Assembly (NCBI GenBank): GCA_027019465.1
Contig: JALUWM010000092.1
Location: 1 to 47,100 of the forward strand
Origin: Campylobacterales bacterium
GTDB lineage: Bacteria > Campylobacterota > Campylobacteria > Campylobacterales > Nautiliaceae
Length of the DNA: 47,100 nt
Direction of reading: 5' to 3'
Positions 19,870-30,099 of the stretch are shown here, piece by piece (within the stretch, counting starts at the first letter, position 1; every line of letters begins with the position of its first letter). Below the pieces are notes generated by a model. That model ran no database searches. It was not told the DNA's origin and was given only the letters and a program-made list of their open reading frames with translations. The position numbers and the translations under genes are program-made.

Positions 19870-20073
19870 ATGAGAGTAGAACAAATTAGTGCCGAAGCAC
19901 TTGAAAAAGTAAATTACGATAGATACCTGTTAGCCCAAGCTGTTTCAAAAAGAGTTAATGAACTTTTAAATGGAGCAAAACCTCTTATAGAACTTCCTAA
20001 AAAAAATATGCAACCTACAGAAATTGCCATTTTAGAAATTGCAAAAGATTTAATTAAGGTAAATGAGATTTGA
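19870..20073 (+). CDS. rpoZ: DNA-directed RNA polymerase subunit omega
   Basis: MRVEQISAEALEKVNYDRYLLAQAVSKRVNEL; between pyrH and spoT. Confidence 0.93.
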   Translation: MRVEQISAEALEKVNYDRYLLAQAVSKRVNELLNGAKPLIELPKKNMQPTEIAILEIAKDLIKVNEI

Positions 20074-22193
20074 TAAATAGTTTTGATAAATTTTTAAATG
20101 AGATAACAAAAATAAAAACTACCAAAAAGGCTTCCTTTTTACTTTTACAAAGAGTAAATACCCCCAAAATACAAAAAGCCTTAAATTTCGCAATAAAAGC
20201 ACATGAAAATCAAAAAAGAAAAAGTGGGGAAGATTATGTAATTCACCCTATTTTAGTAGCTGCTATTACAAGCTTTTTTAATGATAATGAAGATGTAATT
20301 ATTGCAGCTTTACTTCATGATGTGGTAGAAGATACAAATTATACAATTTATTATATAAAAGATGAATTTGGAGGAGAAGTTGCCAATCTAGTAGAAGGTC
20401 TTACAAAAATAGTAGAAATAAGAGATTATTCTTTAGTTCCAAGCGATTCAAACGAAAAATTAACAAAATCTGCTCTAACTTTTAGAAAAATGCTTATAGC
20501 TTCTATTGAGGATATAAGAGTTTTATTAATAAAACTTTGTGATAGAACACACAATATGCTAACACTTGCTTCACTCCCTTCTCACAAACAAAAAAGAATA
20601 GCAGAAGAGACACTTGTAGTTTATGCCCCAATAGCTCATAGACTAGGAATTGCCAAACTAAAAAACACTCTTGAAGATTTATCTTTTAAATATCTTTTAC
20701 CTGAAGAATATAAAAAAATTGATGAATACATAAAAACAAATCAAAAAGAATTTCAATTAAAATTAAATTCTTTAATTCAAAAGATAGAAAAACTCTTTTT
20801 ATCCAATGGATTTTTAAAAGATGAATTTCATATCAAATCAAGAATAAAACATTATTATTCAATTTATCTTAAAATGCAAAGAAAAGGGATTTCTATAGAA
20901 GAAGTTTTAGATCTTTTGGCTATTAGAATTATTGTAAAAAACCCTTTACAATGTTATGAAACACTTGGAATTGTTCATCTAAACTTCCGCCCTCTTATTT
21001 CAAGATTTAAAGATTATATAGCTATTCCAAAAGAAAACGGATATCAAACAATACATACAACAGTCTATAATAAAAATGCCATTATAGAAGTTCAAATAAG
21101 AACATTTGATATGGATAAAAACGCAGAATTTGGAATTGCCGCACATTGGAAATATAAACTAAATACAGCAATGCCAGATATTAAATGGCTAGAAGAGATG
21201 AAATTTGATGAAAATAATGTAAATGATTTTTATGAACTAGCAAAAAACGACCTTTTTAGCGAAGATATTGTAATTTTCACTCCTTCATTTGAGACAATAA
21301 CCTTGCCCCGCGGGGCTACTGCTCTTGATTTTGCCTATAAAATCCACTCGGATATAGGCAATAAAGCCATTGAAGCAATTGTAAACAAAGAAACAGTTTC
21401 ACTACTTCATCAGCTAAAAACAGGAGACATTGTAAAAATAATAACAGGAAAAGATATTATCCCAAGATGTACCTGGCTAAATGCTATAAAAACCAGTAAA
21501 GCGAAATATGAACAAAAAAGACTTTGTAATAATAAAGAAAAAGAAATAAATAGAAAATTTGCCATTGCTATTTTAAGCACAATATTTGATCTTAATAAAA
21601 TAAAAATAAGAGCATTAGTAAAAGCAAATGCTTTATGCGATAGTATAAGCAAAATAGTAGATGATGAAAAATTTTTAAAAGAAGTAGTTAAAAAAATAAA
21701 TAGAACAATAAAAAAAAGAAACATTTTATACTTTAAAAATATAAAACTAAAAGAATACAAATTCGGAAATTTAAAAATTTTAAGTAATAAACCAATAAAT
21801 GATATAAGATTTAATTATTGCTGTCATCCAAAATTTGGTGATAAAATTCTTGGACTTCTTGATAAAAAAGAAGTTGAAATCCATCACAGATTTTGTAATA
21901 ATGCCGAAAAAAAATTAAATAGTGCCGTTTTTGTGAAATGGATCTCAAACAATCAAAACAGATATTTTTTAGTTGTCAGTTTACCTAATAAAAAAGGTGA
22001 ACTTGCAAAATTCATAACATATCTTACAAAAATGGATATATTTATACATTCAATAAATGCAGGCAAAGACTCCAATAACTGTAAATTGGAAATAGAATTT
22101 GAAGATAAAAGATTTGATACAATCAAATCGAAAATTGGAAAAGAATATAAAATAATAGAATTTATTTCAATAAAAGATGCCTATAACGGATAA
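20070..22193 (+). CDS. spoT: Bifunctional (p)ppGpp synthetase/hydrolase, RelA/SpoT family (TTG start)
   Basis: HD domain HPILVAAI...AALLHDVVEDT; synthetase PKENGYQTIHTTV; TGS TPSFETITLPRGATALDFAYKIHSDIG; ACT-like C-terminus. Start overlaps the rpoZ stop (TTGA). Confidence 0.95.
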   Translation: MINSFDKFLNEITKIKTTKKASFLLLQRVNTPKIQKALNFAIKAHENQKRKSGEDYVIHPILVAAITSFFNDNEDVIIAALLHDVVEDTNYTIYYIKDEFGGEVANLVEGLTKIVEIRDYSLVPSDSNEKLTKSALTFRKMLIASIEDIRVLLIKLCDRTHNMLTLASLPSHKQKRIAEETLVVYAPIAHRLGIAKLKNTLEDLSFKYLLPEEYKKIDEYIKTNQKEFQLKLNSLIQKIEKLFLSNGFLKDEFHIKSRIKHYYSIYLKMQRKGISIEEVLDLLAIRIIVKNPLQCYETLGIVHLNFRPLISRFKDYIAIPKENGYQTIHTTVYNKNAIIEVQIRTFDMDKNAEFGIAAHWKYKLNTAMPDIKWLEEMKFDENNVNDFYELAKNDLFSEDIVIFTPSFETITLPRGATALDFAYKIHSDIGNKAIEAIVNKETVSLLHQLKTGDIVKIITGKDIIPRCTWLNAIKTSKAKYEQKRLCNNKEKEINRKFAIAILSTIFDLNKIKIRALVKANALCDSISKIVDDEKFLKEVVKKINRTIKKRNILYFKNIKLKEYKFGNLKILSNKPINDIRFNYCCHPKFGDKILGLLDKKEVEIHHRFCNNAEKKLNSAVFVKWISNNQNRYFLVVSLPNKKGELAKFITYLTKMDIFIHSINAGKDSNNCKLEIEFEDKRFDTIKSKIGKEYKIIEFISIKDAYNG

Positions 22194-22249
22194 ATGGGTG
22201 GATGAGTAATAATACAAAAATTCATCCAATCATCTATTCATATATCCAT
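22194..22249. repeat. Degenerate ~8-nt repeat, inverted arms (ATGGGTGGATGAGTAA / CATCCAATCATCTATTCATATATC)
   Basis: GGATGAGT faces ATTCATCC across a short loop; right arm units catccaat-catctatt-catatatc. Confidence 0.75.
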
Positions 22250-22276
22250 ATGCCATTTATAAATTAAAGGAGAATT

Positions 22277-23482
22277 ATGAACAATAAAATTAAAACAGCT
22301 TTAGAAGAGATTAAAAGAGGTACAAATGAAATAATAGGCTTTGATAAAATAGAAGAATTAGTTAAAAAATTTTTAACTACAGGTGAAAGATTTACAATAA
22401 AAGCCGGATTTGATCCAACTGCACCTGATTTGCATTTAGGGCATACAGTTTTACTGCAAAAATTAAAAGTATTTCAAAAATATGGAGCTAAAGTTCAATT
22501 TTTAATAGGAGATTTTACAGCTCAAATAGGAGACCCTACAGGTAAAAGCGCTACTAGAAAAATGCTGACCCCTGATGAAATTGCTAAAAATGCCCAAACT
22601 TACAAAGAACAGGTTTTTAAAATTCTTGATGAAGATTTAACCCAAGTTGTATTCAATTCAAAATGGCTAAATAAATTAGGAGCTGCTGGAATAGTAGAAC
22701 TTACTACAACTTATACGGTTGCAAGAATGCTTGAAAGAGATGATTTTGAAAAAAGATATAAAAATCAAACACCTATTGCAATAAGTGAATTCATCTACCC
22801 GCTTCTTCAAGGATATGATAGCGTAGCACTTAAAAGCGATATAGAAATTGGTGGAACAGATCAAAAATTTAATTTACTGATGGGTAGACAGCTTCAAAAA
22901 ACATATAATCTTGGAAAAGAACAAAGTGTTGTAATGATGCCTTTGCTTGTAGGTCTTGATGGTATAAATAAAATGAGTAAATCTCTTGGGAATTATATAG
23001 GAATCACAGAAGATGCAAATACAATTTTTGCAAAAGTTTTATCTATTAGCGATGAATTAATGTGGGAGTGGTATGAATTACTAAGTGACAAGTCACTTGA
23101 AGAAATTAATACTCTTAAAGACGAAGTAACTAAAGGCAAAAACCCAAAAGAGATAAAAGAAGCCTTAGCTATTGAAATAGTTGACAGATTCCACGGTAAA
23201 AACGCAGGCTTAAAAGCAAAAGAAAATTTTGATAAAATACATAAACAAAATCAGATTCCAGAAGATATACCTGAATTTGAAATTGAACCAATGAATATTG
23301 TAGATGCATTAGTTGAAACTAAATTAGCTTCTTCAAAAAGTGAAGCCAGAAGACACATTAAAGGCGGCGCTGTTAGAATTAATCAGGAAAAAATATCTTC
23401 ACAAGATATTAAACTTGAAAATAGCAAAGAATATATTTTACAGATTGGAAAAAGAAAATTTGCAAAAGTAAAAGTTAAATAA
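22277..23482 (+). CDS. tyrS: Tyrosyl-tRNA synthetase
   Basis: [17 protein letters not shown] (HIGH), KMSKSLGN (KMSKS), C-terminal S4 domain. Confidence 0.97.
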   Translation: MNNKIKTALEEIKRGTNEIIGFDKIEELVKKFLTTGERFTIKAGFDPTAPDLHLGHTVLLQKLKVFQKYGAKVQFLIGDFTAQIGDPTGKSATRKMLTPDEIAKNAQTYKEQVFKILDEDLTQVVFNSKWLNKLGAAGIVELTTTYTVARMLERDDFEKRYKNQTPIAISEFIYPLLQGYDSVALKSDIEIGGTDQKFNLLMGRQLQKTYNLGKEQSVVMMPLLVGLDGINKMSKSLGNYIGITEDANTIFAKVLSISDELMWEWYELLSDKSLEEINTLKDEVTKGKNPKEIKEALAIEIVDRFHGKNAGLKAKENFDKIHKQNQIPEDIPEFEIEPMNIVDALVETKLASSKSEARRHIKGGAVRINQEKISSQDIKLENSKEYILQIGKRKFAKVKVK

Positions 23483-23492
23483 CGGAGTGAAT

Positions 23493-24587
23493 ATGAGTAA
23501 ATTAAAACCATTAAAAATAGGCAAGCATACAATTAAACACCCTATTTTCCAAGGTGGAATGGGGCTTGGAATAAGCTGGGATAAACTGGCCGGAAATGTT
23601 AGCAAAGAAGGCGGACTTGGTATTATAAGCACAGTTGGAACAGGATATTATGAAAATAAAAAATATGCAAAAGAGCTAATAGAAGGAAGACCTTTTAGCG
23701 AAAAAGATTTTTATAATAAAGAAGCTTTAATAAAAATTTTTGAAAACGCAAGAAAAATATGCGGCGATGCCCCACTTGGTGCAAATGTTTTATATGCCAT
23801 AAATGATTATGGAAGAGTTGTAACAGATTCTTGTGAAGCCGGAGCTAATATGATAATAACAGGGGCTGGTCTTCCTATGGATATGCCAGAATACACAAAA
23901 AAATTTCCAGATGTGGCACTTATTCCAATTGTATCAACAGGAAGAGCTTTTAAGCTTATTGCTAAAAGATGGGAAAAAAGATACGGAAGAATTCCAGATG
24001 CTGTAATAGTAGAAGGACCTTTAAGCGGAGGTCATCAAGGATTTAAATATGAAGATTGTTTTAAAGAAGAAAATCAACTTGAACATTTAGTCCCGGATGT
24101 TAGAGAAGAAGTTGATAAATGGGATAAAAATATTCCTATTATTGCTGCGGGCGGAATATGGGATAAAAAAGATATAGAAAAATTCATCTCTCTTGGTGCA
24201 AACGGCGTTCAAATGGGGACTAGATTTGCCCTAACCTATGAATGTGACGCAAGTGACATATTTAAAGAAATTTTACTAAATGCAAAAAAAGACGATATTT
24301 TATTAATGAAATCACCTGTGGGATATCCGGCCCGTGGAATCAGAACAAACCTTATTAAAAAAGTGGAAAAAAAAGAAGGTCCTAAAATCAAATGTATCTC
24401 AAACTGCGTTTTTCCTTGTCATAGGGGTGAAGAAGCTAAAAAAGTGGGCTACTGCATAGCAGATAGACTTGCTGATGCATACATAGGAGAAGAGGAAACA
24501 GGTCTTTTTTTTAGTGGCGCTTATGCATATAAAGCAGATAAATTAATGCATGTAAAAGATTTAATCAAAGAATTACTAGGAAAATGA
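23493..24587 (+). CDS. Nitronate monooxygenase / 2-nitropropane dioxygenase-family flavoprotein
   Basis: HPIFQGGMGLGISW, VEGPLSGGHQG, IIAAGGIWDKKDIEKFISLGANGVQMGTRF. ATG at 23493 is 5 nt after CGGAG. Confidence 0.9.
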   Translation: MSKLKPLKIGKHTIKHPIFQGGMGLGISWDKLAGNVSKEGGLGIISTVGTGYYENKKYAKELIEGRPFSEKDFYNKEALIKIFENARKICGDAPLGANVLYAINDYGRVVTDSCEAGANMIITGAGLPMDMPEYTKKFPDVALIPIVSTGRAFKLIAKRWEKRYGRIPDAVIVEGPLSGGHQGFKYEDCFKEENQLEHLVPDVREEVDKWDKNIPIIAAGGIWDKKDIEKFISLGANGVQMGTRFALTYECDASDIFKEILLNAKKDDILLMKSPVGYPARGIRTNLIKKVEKKEGPKIKCISNCVFPCHRGEEAKKVGYCIADRLADAYIGEEETGLFFSGAYAYKADKLMHVKDLIKELLGK

Positions 24588-25858
24588 AAACACTCCTTTT
24601 TCTTTTTTTTGCTGTTTTTTTATTTGCCTGCAATACCAAAAATTATAATACAGCCTATCAGGATTATTATAAAAACCAAAGAATTTATATAAATTCAATT
24701 TTGAACAATAATAAAAATAAAGAAATTGCTGCTTTAAAAGAAATTATAAAATGTGGAGAATATCTTAATTTCAATGTAAATGATTATAAACAAAAACTAT
24801 CAAAATTAACATACAAAAAACAAATTAAAAAAGAATATATAAAAATATACTCTTTTAATCCGTTAAAAATAAAAACTTCTCATAAATATAAATTTTATAT
24901 TTTAAAAAAAGACAAAAAATATATAAATTTTATTAACATTTATTATGCAATCACTCCAAAACCATTAATACAAAAAAGATTAAATAAAAATCTGACATTA
25001 AAAATAGCCCAATATAATAAAAATATTGTAAGAATTGTATATTCTTCAAATATACCTATAAAAATAAGTATAAAAAAAATAAAAAATTTATTAATTATAA
25101 ATCCAAATATTACCCAAAAGTACATAAAACAAAAGATAAAATTTCACCACTCATATGCTCAAAAAATACCTTTAAAAAAATATTCACAAAAAATAATAGT
25201 AATAGACCCAGGTCACGGAGGTAAAGACACAGGAGGAATAGGAATAGGAGGAAAATTAGAAAAGACCGCTGTTTTGGAAATTGCAAAAAAAGTCAAATAT
25301 TATTTAGAAAAAGAAGGATATAAAGTTTTTCTTACCAGAAATGCAGACTATTTCGTATCATTACAAAATAGAACACATTTTGCAAATTATAAAAAAGCTT
25401 CCCTTTTTATATCAATACACTGCAATATAGCCCCAAAACATGTAAAATGGATACATGGTGTTACAACTTATTATTTATCACCCACAAGAAGTGCAAGAGC
25501 AATAAGAATTGCAAAAATAGAAAACAAAGGGATTAAAGGGCTTAATTATCTTGACCAAAGTGTAATTTTAGGATTTTTAAATAAAAACAGAATAATTGCA
25601 TCGGATAAATTTGCAATTAATATAGAAAGCAGTATTTTAAATATTCTTAGAAAGCATTATAACAATGTAGTAGATAACGGAGTCAGACCTGCTCCTTTTT
25701 ATGTACTTGTAGGTACACAAATGCCTGCAATTTTAATAGAAACAGGATTTTTAACCAATCCTATGGAAGAAAACAGACTTTTTAATCCTACATATCAAGA
25801 ATATATGGCTAAAGGTATAGCTAAAGGAGTAAAAGCCTATTTTCTTCTAAATCATTAA
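24584..25858 (+). CDS. N-acetylmuramoyl-L-alanine amidase (Amidase_3)
   Basis: IVIDPGHGGKDTGGIG, SLFISIHCNIAPK, PAILIETGFLTNPMEE; N-terminal signal/lipobox-like FLFAC. Confidence 0.93.
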   Translation: MKTLLFLFFAVFLFACNTKNYNTAYQDYYKNQRIYINSILNNNKNKEIAALKEIIKCGEYLNFNVNDYKQKLSKLTYKKQIKKEYIKIYSFNPLKIKTSHKYKFYILKKDKKYINFINIYYAITPKPLIQKRLNKNLTLKIAQYNKNIVRIVYSSNIPIKISIKKIKNLLIINPNITQKYIKQKIKFHHSYAQKIPLKKYSQKIIVIDPGHGGKDTGGIGIGGKLEKTAVLEIAKKVKYYLEKEGYKVFLTRNADYFVSLQNRTHFANYKKASLFISIHCNIAPKHVKWIHGVTTYYLSPTRSARAIRIAKIENKGIKGLNYLDQSVILGFLNKNRIIASDKFAINIESSILNILRKHYNNVVDNGVRPAPFYVLVGTQMPAILIETGFLTNPMEENRLFNPTYQEYMAKGIAKGVKAYFLLNH

Positions 25859-26481
25859 AATTCTTCCCCGTTTATAAGTTCAAACTCTTTTATCTCCAAA
25901 TTATAATTATAAACTTCTCCACTTTCAATTATATAATACCATCCATAAATTTTAAGTTCTCCACTTTCAAATCTTTCTTTTACAAAATCATATGTCAAAA
26001 GATTTTCAATCTGACGGACAACATTTAACTGTTCTATCTCCCATTCCCTAAGAGCTATATCTTCTATATCATCAACTTTTTCTTTTAAATCTTTTATTAA
26101 ATCAAGCCATCTATTTACCATTGGCAGTTTTTCAAGCTTTTCTTTAGGATAAAAAAGTGCTTTTAAACCTCCACAGTTACTATGTCCGCAAATGACAATA
26201 TTTTTAACTTCTAAATATTTAACTGCATATTCTAAAATAGAAGCCGTACATTTAAGTGTTCCTTCATTTCTATCAGCAGGTGGTACAACATTTGCTATAT
26301 TTCTTACAACAAAAAGTTCTCCTGGAAGTGTTTTTGTAATTAAATTTGGAACAACCCTACTATCAGAACATCCTACATAAAAAGTATGAGGTTTTTGACC
26401 TTCTTTAAGACCTTGAAAAAACTCTTTATCTCTTTCAAAATCCTCTTTTTTAAATCTTACTATTCCGTCAATAATTGGCAT
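25855..26481 (-). CDS. Beta-class carbonic anhydrase
   Basis: YVGCSDSRVVPN, VVRNIANVVPP, ICGHSNCGG. Confidence 0.96.
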   Translation of the reverse strand: MPIIDGIVRFKKEDFERDKEFFQGLKEGQKPHTFYVGCSDSRVVPNLITKTLPGELFVVRNIANVVPPADRNEGTLKCTASILEYAVKYLEVKNIVICGHSNCGGLKALFYPKEKLEKLPMVNRWLDLIKDLKEKVDDIEDIALREWEIEQLNVVRQIENLLTYDFVKERFESGELKIYGWYYIIESGEVYNYNLEIKEFELINGEEF

Positions 26482-26482
26482 T

Positions 26483-28138
26483 TTAATCTCCTTTTTTTAA
26501 ATTTAATACATATTCAAGTTCGTAAAGATTATTGATTATATATTCAAAATCTTCAATCACTTCATTATTACCTGTTATTAAGAGTTTGTCACCTATTTTC
26601 ATTTCTGTTTCAGGATGAGGCATAAGAATAAATTCATCATCTCTTTTTAAAAGTAAAAAAACAGCTTTTAAAATTTCTTCCCTATTTGCCCTTGATTTTC
26701 TTATATCTCCTAATGTAATTTTCATTTTTTTAAGATATAAACTAAGAGCATAGGCGTTTTCTTCATTTATTTCAACTTCATAATAAATAGGATTAATACC
26801 GGCAATATTTATAAGCATATTTACAATTACCTCTCCCCATTCATTATCCATTTTTCTAATTTCTTTAATAAAAATATCGACCATTTCCCTGGAAATAATC
26901 GTATTTGTATATTCTGCCAAGATTTTTTCTAAAACATAAATTCTATCAAAATTAGCCGCTTGAAAAATTGTTAAATCTTCCAGAGAATTTTCTCTTGCTA
27001 TTGTATAAATTTCAGGATTTAATTTCTTTGCTGTATTTAAAATAGTAAGGTTTAATAAATCATTATTTGTAGCTGCAAATACAGCAACGGCATCTTTTAT
27101 TCCTATTTTTATTAAATTTTCTTTATCTTCATCATCACCAAAAATAACTCCGCCTTTTTTTTCTAAATATTCTTTTGGGTAAATAGGAAAAACTTTATAT
27201 TCAACTCCAGCTTTTTTAAGCCCTTTTTCCAAAGCCTGTGCCATTCTTCCATATCCACAAATAATATATTTTCCATTTGGAAGTAAATCTTTTTTTTCTA
27301 GTTTCAAATTGTGTCCATAAGCCCATAATTCCAAAAGCCATATGTAAGGGGATATCAAATTTAGATATAATCTTTTTGCAATAATATCAAAAGGATTTTG
27401 AATATATCTGATTCCAAGAGACTTAAAATAATCAATCTGATTTTTAGATGTTGCTTTTACAATCAAATCAATTTTTGGATTTAATAATTTACAAATAGTT
27501 GCTATTTGCATATTTTTTGCATCATCTTCAAATAAAGAGATTATACCTTTACAGTTTTTTTGATTAATCCCTGCTAACTTTAAAATATATTGATTTGTGG
27601 CATCTCCAACAGTAGAAGGAACAAATGGATAAAAATCCTCCAAAATAAGTTCTTCTATTTTTAACTCATTTTTATCAATAACAACAAATCTTATATTATT
27701 TTTAGAAGCAGAATTTATTATATCTTTTGTAATTCTGTTATATCCCAAAATAATATAAAAATCTTCAATTAATCCTAAAATCTGTTTTCTAAATTTATTA
27801 ACAGCTATTGCTTTTTTAAGCGCATCATCCTGAATTAATGCAACAATGGTTCCTATTGCATAAAACCACCCTATTACCGTTAAATAAATAGCAACCGTAA
27901 CCCAAAGTTTTTGAGGATAGGTAAAAGCATAAGGCGATTCTCCAAATCCAATTGTTGTAGCCATATAACTCACAAAATAAAAAGCATCAAAAAAATTAAG
28001 ATGATAAATATGCCCTTTATTATCCATTCCCGGAATTAACATCATTCCTAAAATTGAAATAGAAAAAGTAACTAAAAGTACTAAAAAAGGCATTCTTAAT
28101 TTTTTTAATATTATCCAGATTACTTGATTATTTTCCAT
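26483..28138 (-). CDS. Potassium channel with two cytoplasmic RCK/TrkA domains
   Basis: Two TM segments flanking filter TTIGFGE; two Rossmann TrkA-N regions (FYIILGYNRITKDI; KYIICGYGRMAQAL); TrkA-C-like end. Confidence 0.88.
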   Translation of the reverse strand: MENNQVIWIILKKLRMPFLVLLVTFSISILGMMLIPGMDNKGHIYHLNFFDAFYFVSYMATTIGFGESPYAFTYPQKLWVTVAIYLTVIGWFYAIGTIVALIQDDALKKAIAVNKFRKQILGLIEDFYIILGYNRITKDIINSASKNNIRFVVIDKNELKIEELILEDFYPFVPSTVGDATNQYILKLAGINQKNCKGIISLFEDDAKNMQIATICKLLNPKIDLIVKATSKNQIDYFKSLGIRYIQNPFDIIAKRLYLNLISPYIWLLELWAYGHNLKLEKKDLLPNGKYIICGYGRMAQALEKGLKKAGVEYKVFPIYPKEYLEKKGGVIFGDDEDKENLIKIGIKDAVAVFAATNNDLLNLTILNTAKKLNPEIYTIARENSLEDLTIFQAANFDRIYVLEKILAEYTNTIISREMVDIFIKEIRKMDNEWGEVIVNMLINIAGINPIYYEVEINEENAYALSLYLKKMKITLGDIRKSRANREEILKAVFLLLKRDDEFILMPHPETEMKIGDKLLITGNNEVIEDFEYIINNLYELEYVLNLKKGD

Positions 28139-28140
28139 AT

Positions 28141-28521
28141 TTATCTTTTTGATTTTAATGTATCTCCGATAAATAAAATTACCGAAACAAGATTTGCAAT
28201 TAATGCCCCACCTGAAAGCGAAACAATAGAAACGGCAACAGTAAGATTGAAATCTTTAAATCCGTAAAGACTTACAGCCCATACAACAGATGCTAATATT
28301 AACTGAATATCTGCAACCAGACTTGTAGCAAGCAATACAGCCCCAAGCTGCGTTTTATCTCCTAATTTGTAAAAAGTGGCTATAAGATTAATAACAATAG
28401 CGGCAAACAGCTCATAAGCACTATGCTCGGCAATTTTTGTAGGATCTCCGTAAAAAAACCCAAAATTGAGCGTCATTGCCAAAATAAACCAAAATCCTGA
28501 CATAATTTTATTCATATTCAT
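28141..28521 (-). CDS. Small integral membrane protein, DUF6394-like
   Basis: About four TM segments; MSGFWFILAMTLNFGFFYGD...HSAYELFAAIVINLIAT; directly upstream of the K+ channel gene. Family name from memory. Confidence 0.65.
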   Translation of the reverse strand: MNMNKIMSGFWFILAMTLNFGFFYGDPTKIAEHSAYELFAAIVINLIATFYKLGDKTQLGAVLLATSLVADIQLILASVVWAVSLYGFKDFNLTVAVSIVSLSGGALIANLVSVILFIGDTLKSKR

Positions 28522-28584
28522 TATAAGCCTTTTTTAAAATTATATTCCTATGAGAAAAAAAAGGAGGTTATAAAAAAGAGAAAA

Positions 28585-29775
28585 TTACTCTTTTGTAACA
28601 CTCTGTAACAGTTTTTCTATGTTTTTAATAATTTTTTGAATAGATTTTATTTCCACTTTTTCTCTAACTGAATGTGGATTTTTGATATTGGGTCCGTAAC
28701 TTGCCATTGATACATTTGGAAATTTTTCTTTTAAAATTCCGCATTCAAGTCCTGCGTGAATAACTTCTAAGTTATTTCTTGTAATTTCCTGTAATTTTAA
28801 AGCCAAATCACTTTTCTCAGGAGCCCAGGCTGGATATTCATCTTCAAAATCCACTTCACATCCAAGGGTTTTAATTTTAATATATTCTTTTATTTCTTCT
28901 AATTTTTCATTTGTATTTGCCCTAGCACTTAACACTATGTTTTCTTCTTCAATCAAAGCAAAATTAACAGATTTACTTGGAAGCTTAAATTCAAAATTAT
29001 ATTCAAGTACCCCATAAGGAAGCTTTCTTAAAAATTTAAGATATTCATTATCATAAATTTGGATTTCTTCACTTCCTTCAAATACTTCTAAAGCCATAGC
29101 ATTTACAGGAATAGAATTTCTTCTCTCCCCTCCTTTAATAAAAGCTAAATTATCAACTTTAAATAAAAGTTCCACTATTGCGTTTGGAATATTTTTATCA
29201 ATATCAACACCACTGTGACCGCCAGGTAAATTTTCAACACTCACTTTTCCATAAGAACCGTTTATTTTTTCCTTTTTTAAAGGATATTTTATTTTTACAT
29301 CAACCCCGCCTGCACAACCTATTAAAATAACATCATCATCTTCACTATCCAAATTTAAAAGATATTTTGATTTTATATTAAGTTCTAAATTTTTAGCCCC
29401 TATAAGACCTATTTCTTCATCGTTTGTAAACAAAAATTCCAAATCATCATACTTTTTCATTAAATAGATCATAATAGCAATTCCAATTCCATTATCTGCC
29501 CCAAGAGACGAATTTTTTGCTTTTAAATATCCATTTTCTTCCATAACTTCAATTTTAGGAGCATCTCCTACACAAACCATATCCAAATGAGATTGAAAAC
29601 ATATTTTTGGAAAATTTTTTCTAGCTAATAAATTTCCAGCCTTATCACTTAAAACTTCATATCCCAAATTTTTTGCATAATTTTCTAAAAACTCCCTTAA
29701 CTCTTTTGTATTACCGCTGCAATGAGGGATTTTTGTAATTTTGATAAAATTTTCCAAAACTTCTTTTAATGCCAT
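28585..29775 (-). CDS. pepD: Aminoacyl-histidine dipeptidase (PepD-type, M20)
   Basis: IPHCSGNTKELREF, FQSHLDMVCVG, LGADNGIGIAI, LFTNDEEIGLIGA, LPGGHSGVDI. Start at 29775 preferred (AAAGGATGAAT-ATG). Confidence 0.93.
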   Translation of the reverse strand: MALKEVLENFIKITKIPHCSGNTKELREFLENYAKNLGYEVLSDKAGNLLARKNFPKICFQSHLDMVCVGDAPKIEVMEENGYLKAKNSSLGADNGIGIAIMIYLMKKYDDLEFLFTNDEEIGLIGAKNLELNIKSKYLLNLDSEDDDVILIGCAGGVDVKIKYPLKKEKINGSYGKVSVENLPGGHSGVDIDKNIPNAIVELLFKVDNLAFIKGGERRNSIPVNAMALEVFEGSEEIQIYDNEYLKFLRKLPYGVLEYNFEFKLPSKSVNFALIEEENIVLSARANTNEKLEEIKEYIKIKTLGCEVDFEDEYPAWAPEKSDLALKLQEITRNNLEVIHAGLECGILKEKFPNVSMASYGPNIKNPHSVREKVEIKSIQKIIKNIEKLLQSVTKE

Positions 29776-29811
29776 ATTCATCCTTTGATATAATTTCTAA
29801 AAAGGTCTTTT

Positions 29812-29997
29812 ATGAAAATATTATTCTTAATAATAGCACTTTTTTTTGCAGGTTGTGTAGATAAAACAGGAATTTCTCTTGATTTATATCCTAATTGTGA
29901 AGAAAATTACGATTTATATGGAGTTTATTATCAAAAATGTAAAAACAATATATATAATTTCAAAAAAAAGAGAAAAATCTGTCTTGATTGTAATTAA
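29812..29997 (+). CDS. Small Cys-rich putative lipoprotein
   Basis: 61 aa; signal with lipobox LFFAGC; C-terminal cysteines; TATAAT at 29789-29794. Confidence 0.6.
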   Translation: MKILFLIIALFFAGCVDKTGISLDLYPNCEENYDLYGVYYQKCKNNIYNFKKKRKICLDCN

Positions 29998-30012
29998 AAT
30001 TATTGTATAGTG

Positions 30013-30085
30013 GTGTATTAGTTATTGGTGTATTTGTCATTTTAACCAATATACCAATATACCAATATACTACTAACAAATACAC
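30013..30085. repeat. Degenerate ~8-nt repeat with long inverted arms, including (ACCAATAT)x3
   Basis: Perfect 10-bp inverted pair GTGTATTTGT (30028-30037) / ACAAATACAC (30076-30085); AACCAATATACCAATATACCAATATAC in the right arm. Confidence 0.9.
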
Positions 30086-30099
30086 AAAAAAGGATAGCA

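Noticed and set aside
20070-20072. spoT TTG start as a possible annotation error
   Set aside because: TTGA overlap with the rpoZ stop is a normal coupled start; the N-terminus extends sensibly and no better ATG lies before the HD domain.
23487-23492. GTG start for the NPD-family gene given in the ORF track
   Set aside because: Lies within the likely ribosome site CGGAG; ATG at 23493 is better placed.
30013-30085. Possible CRISPR array from (ACCAATAT)x3
   Set aside because: Unit is 8 nt with no spacers; arms are inverted. Not CRISPR.
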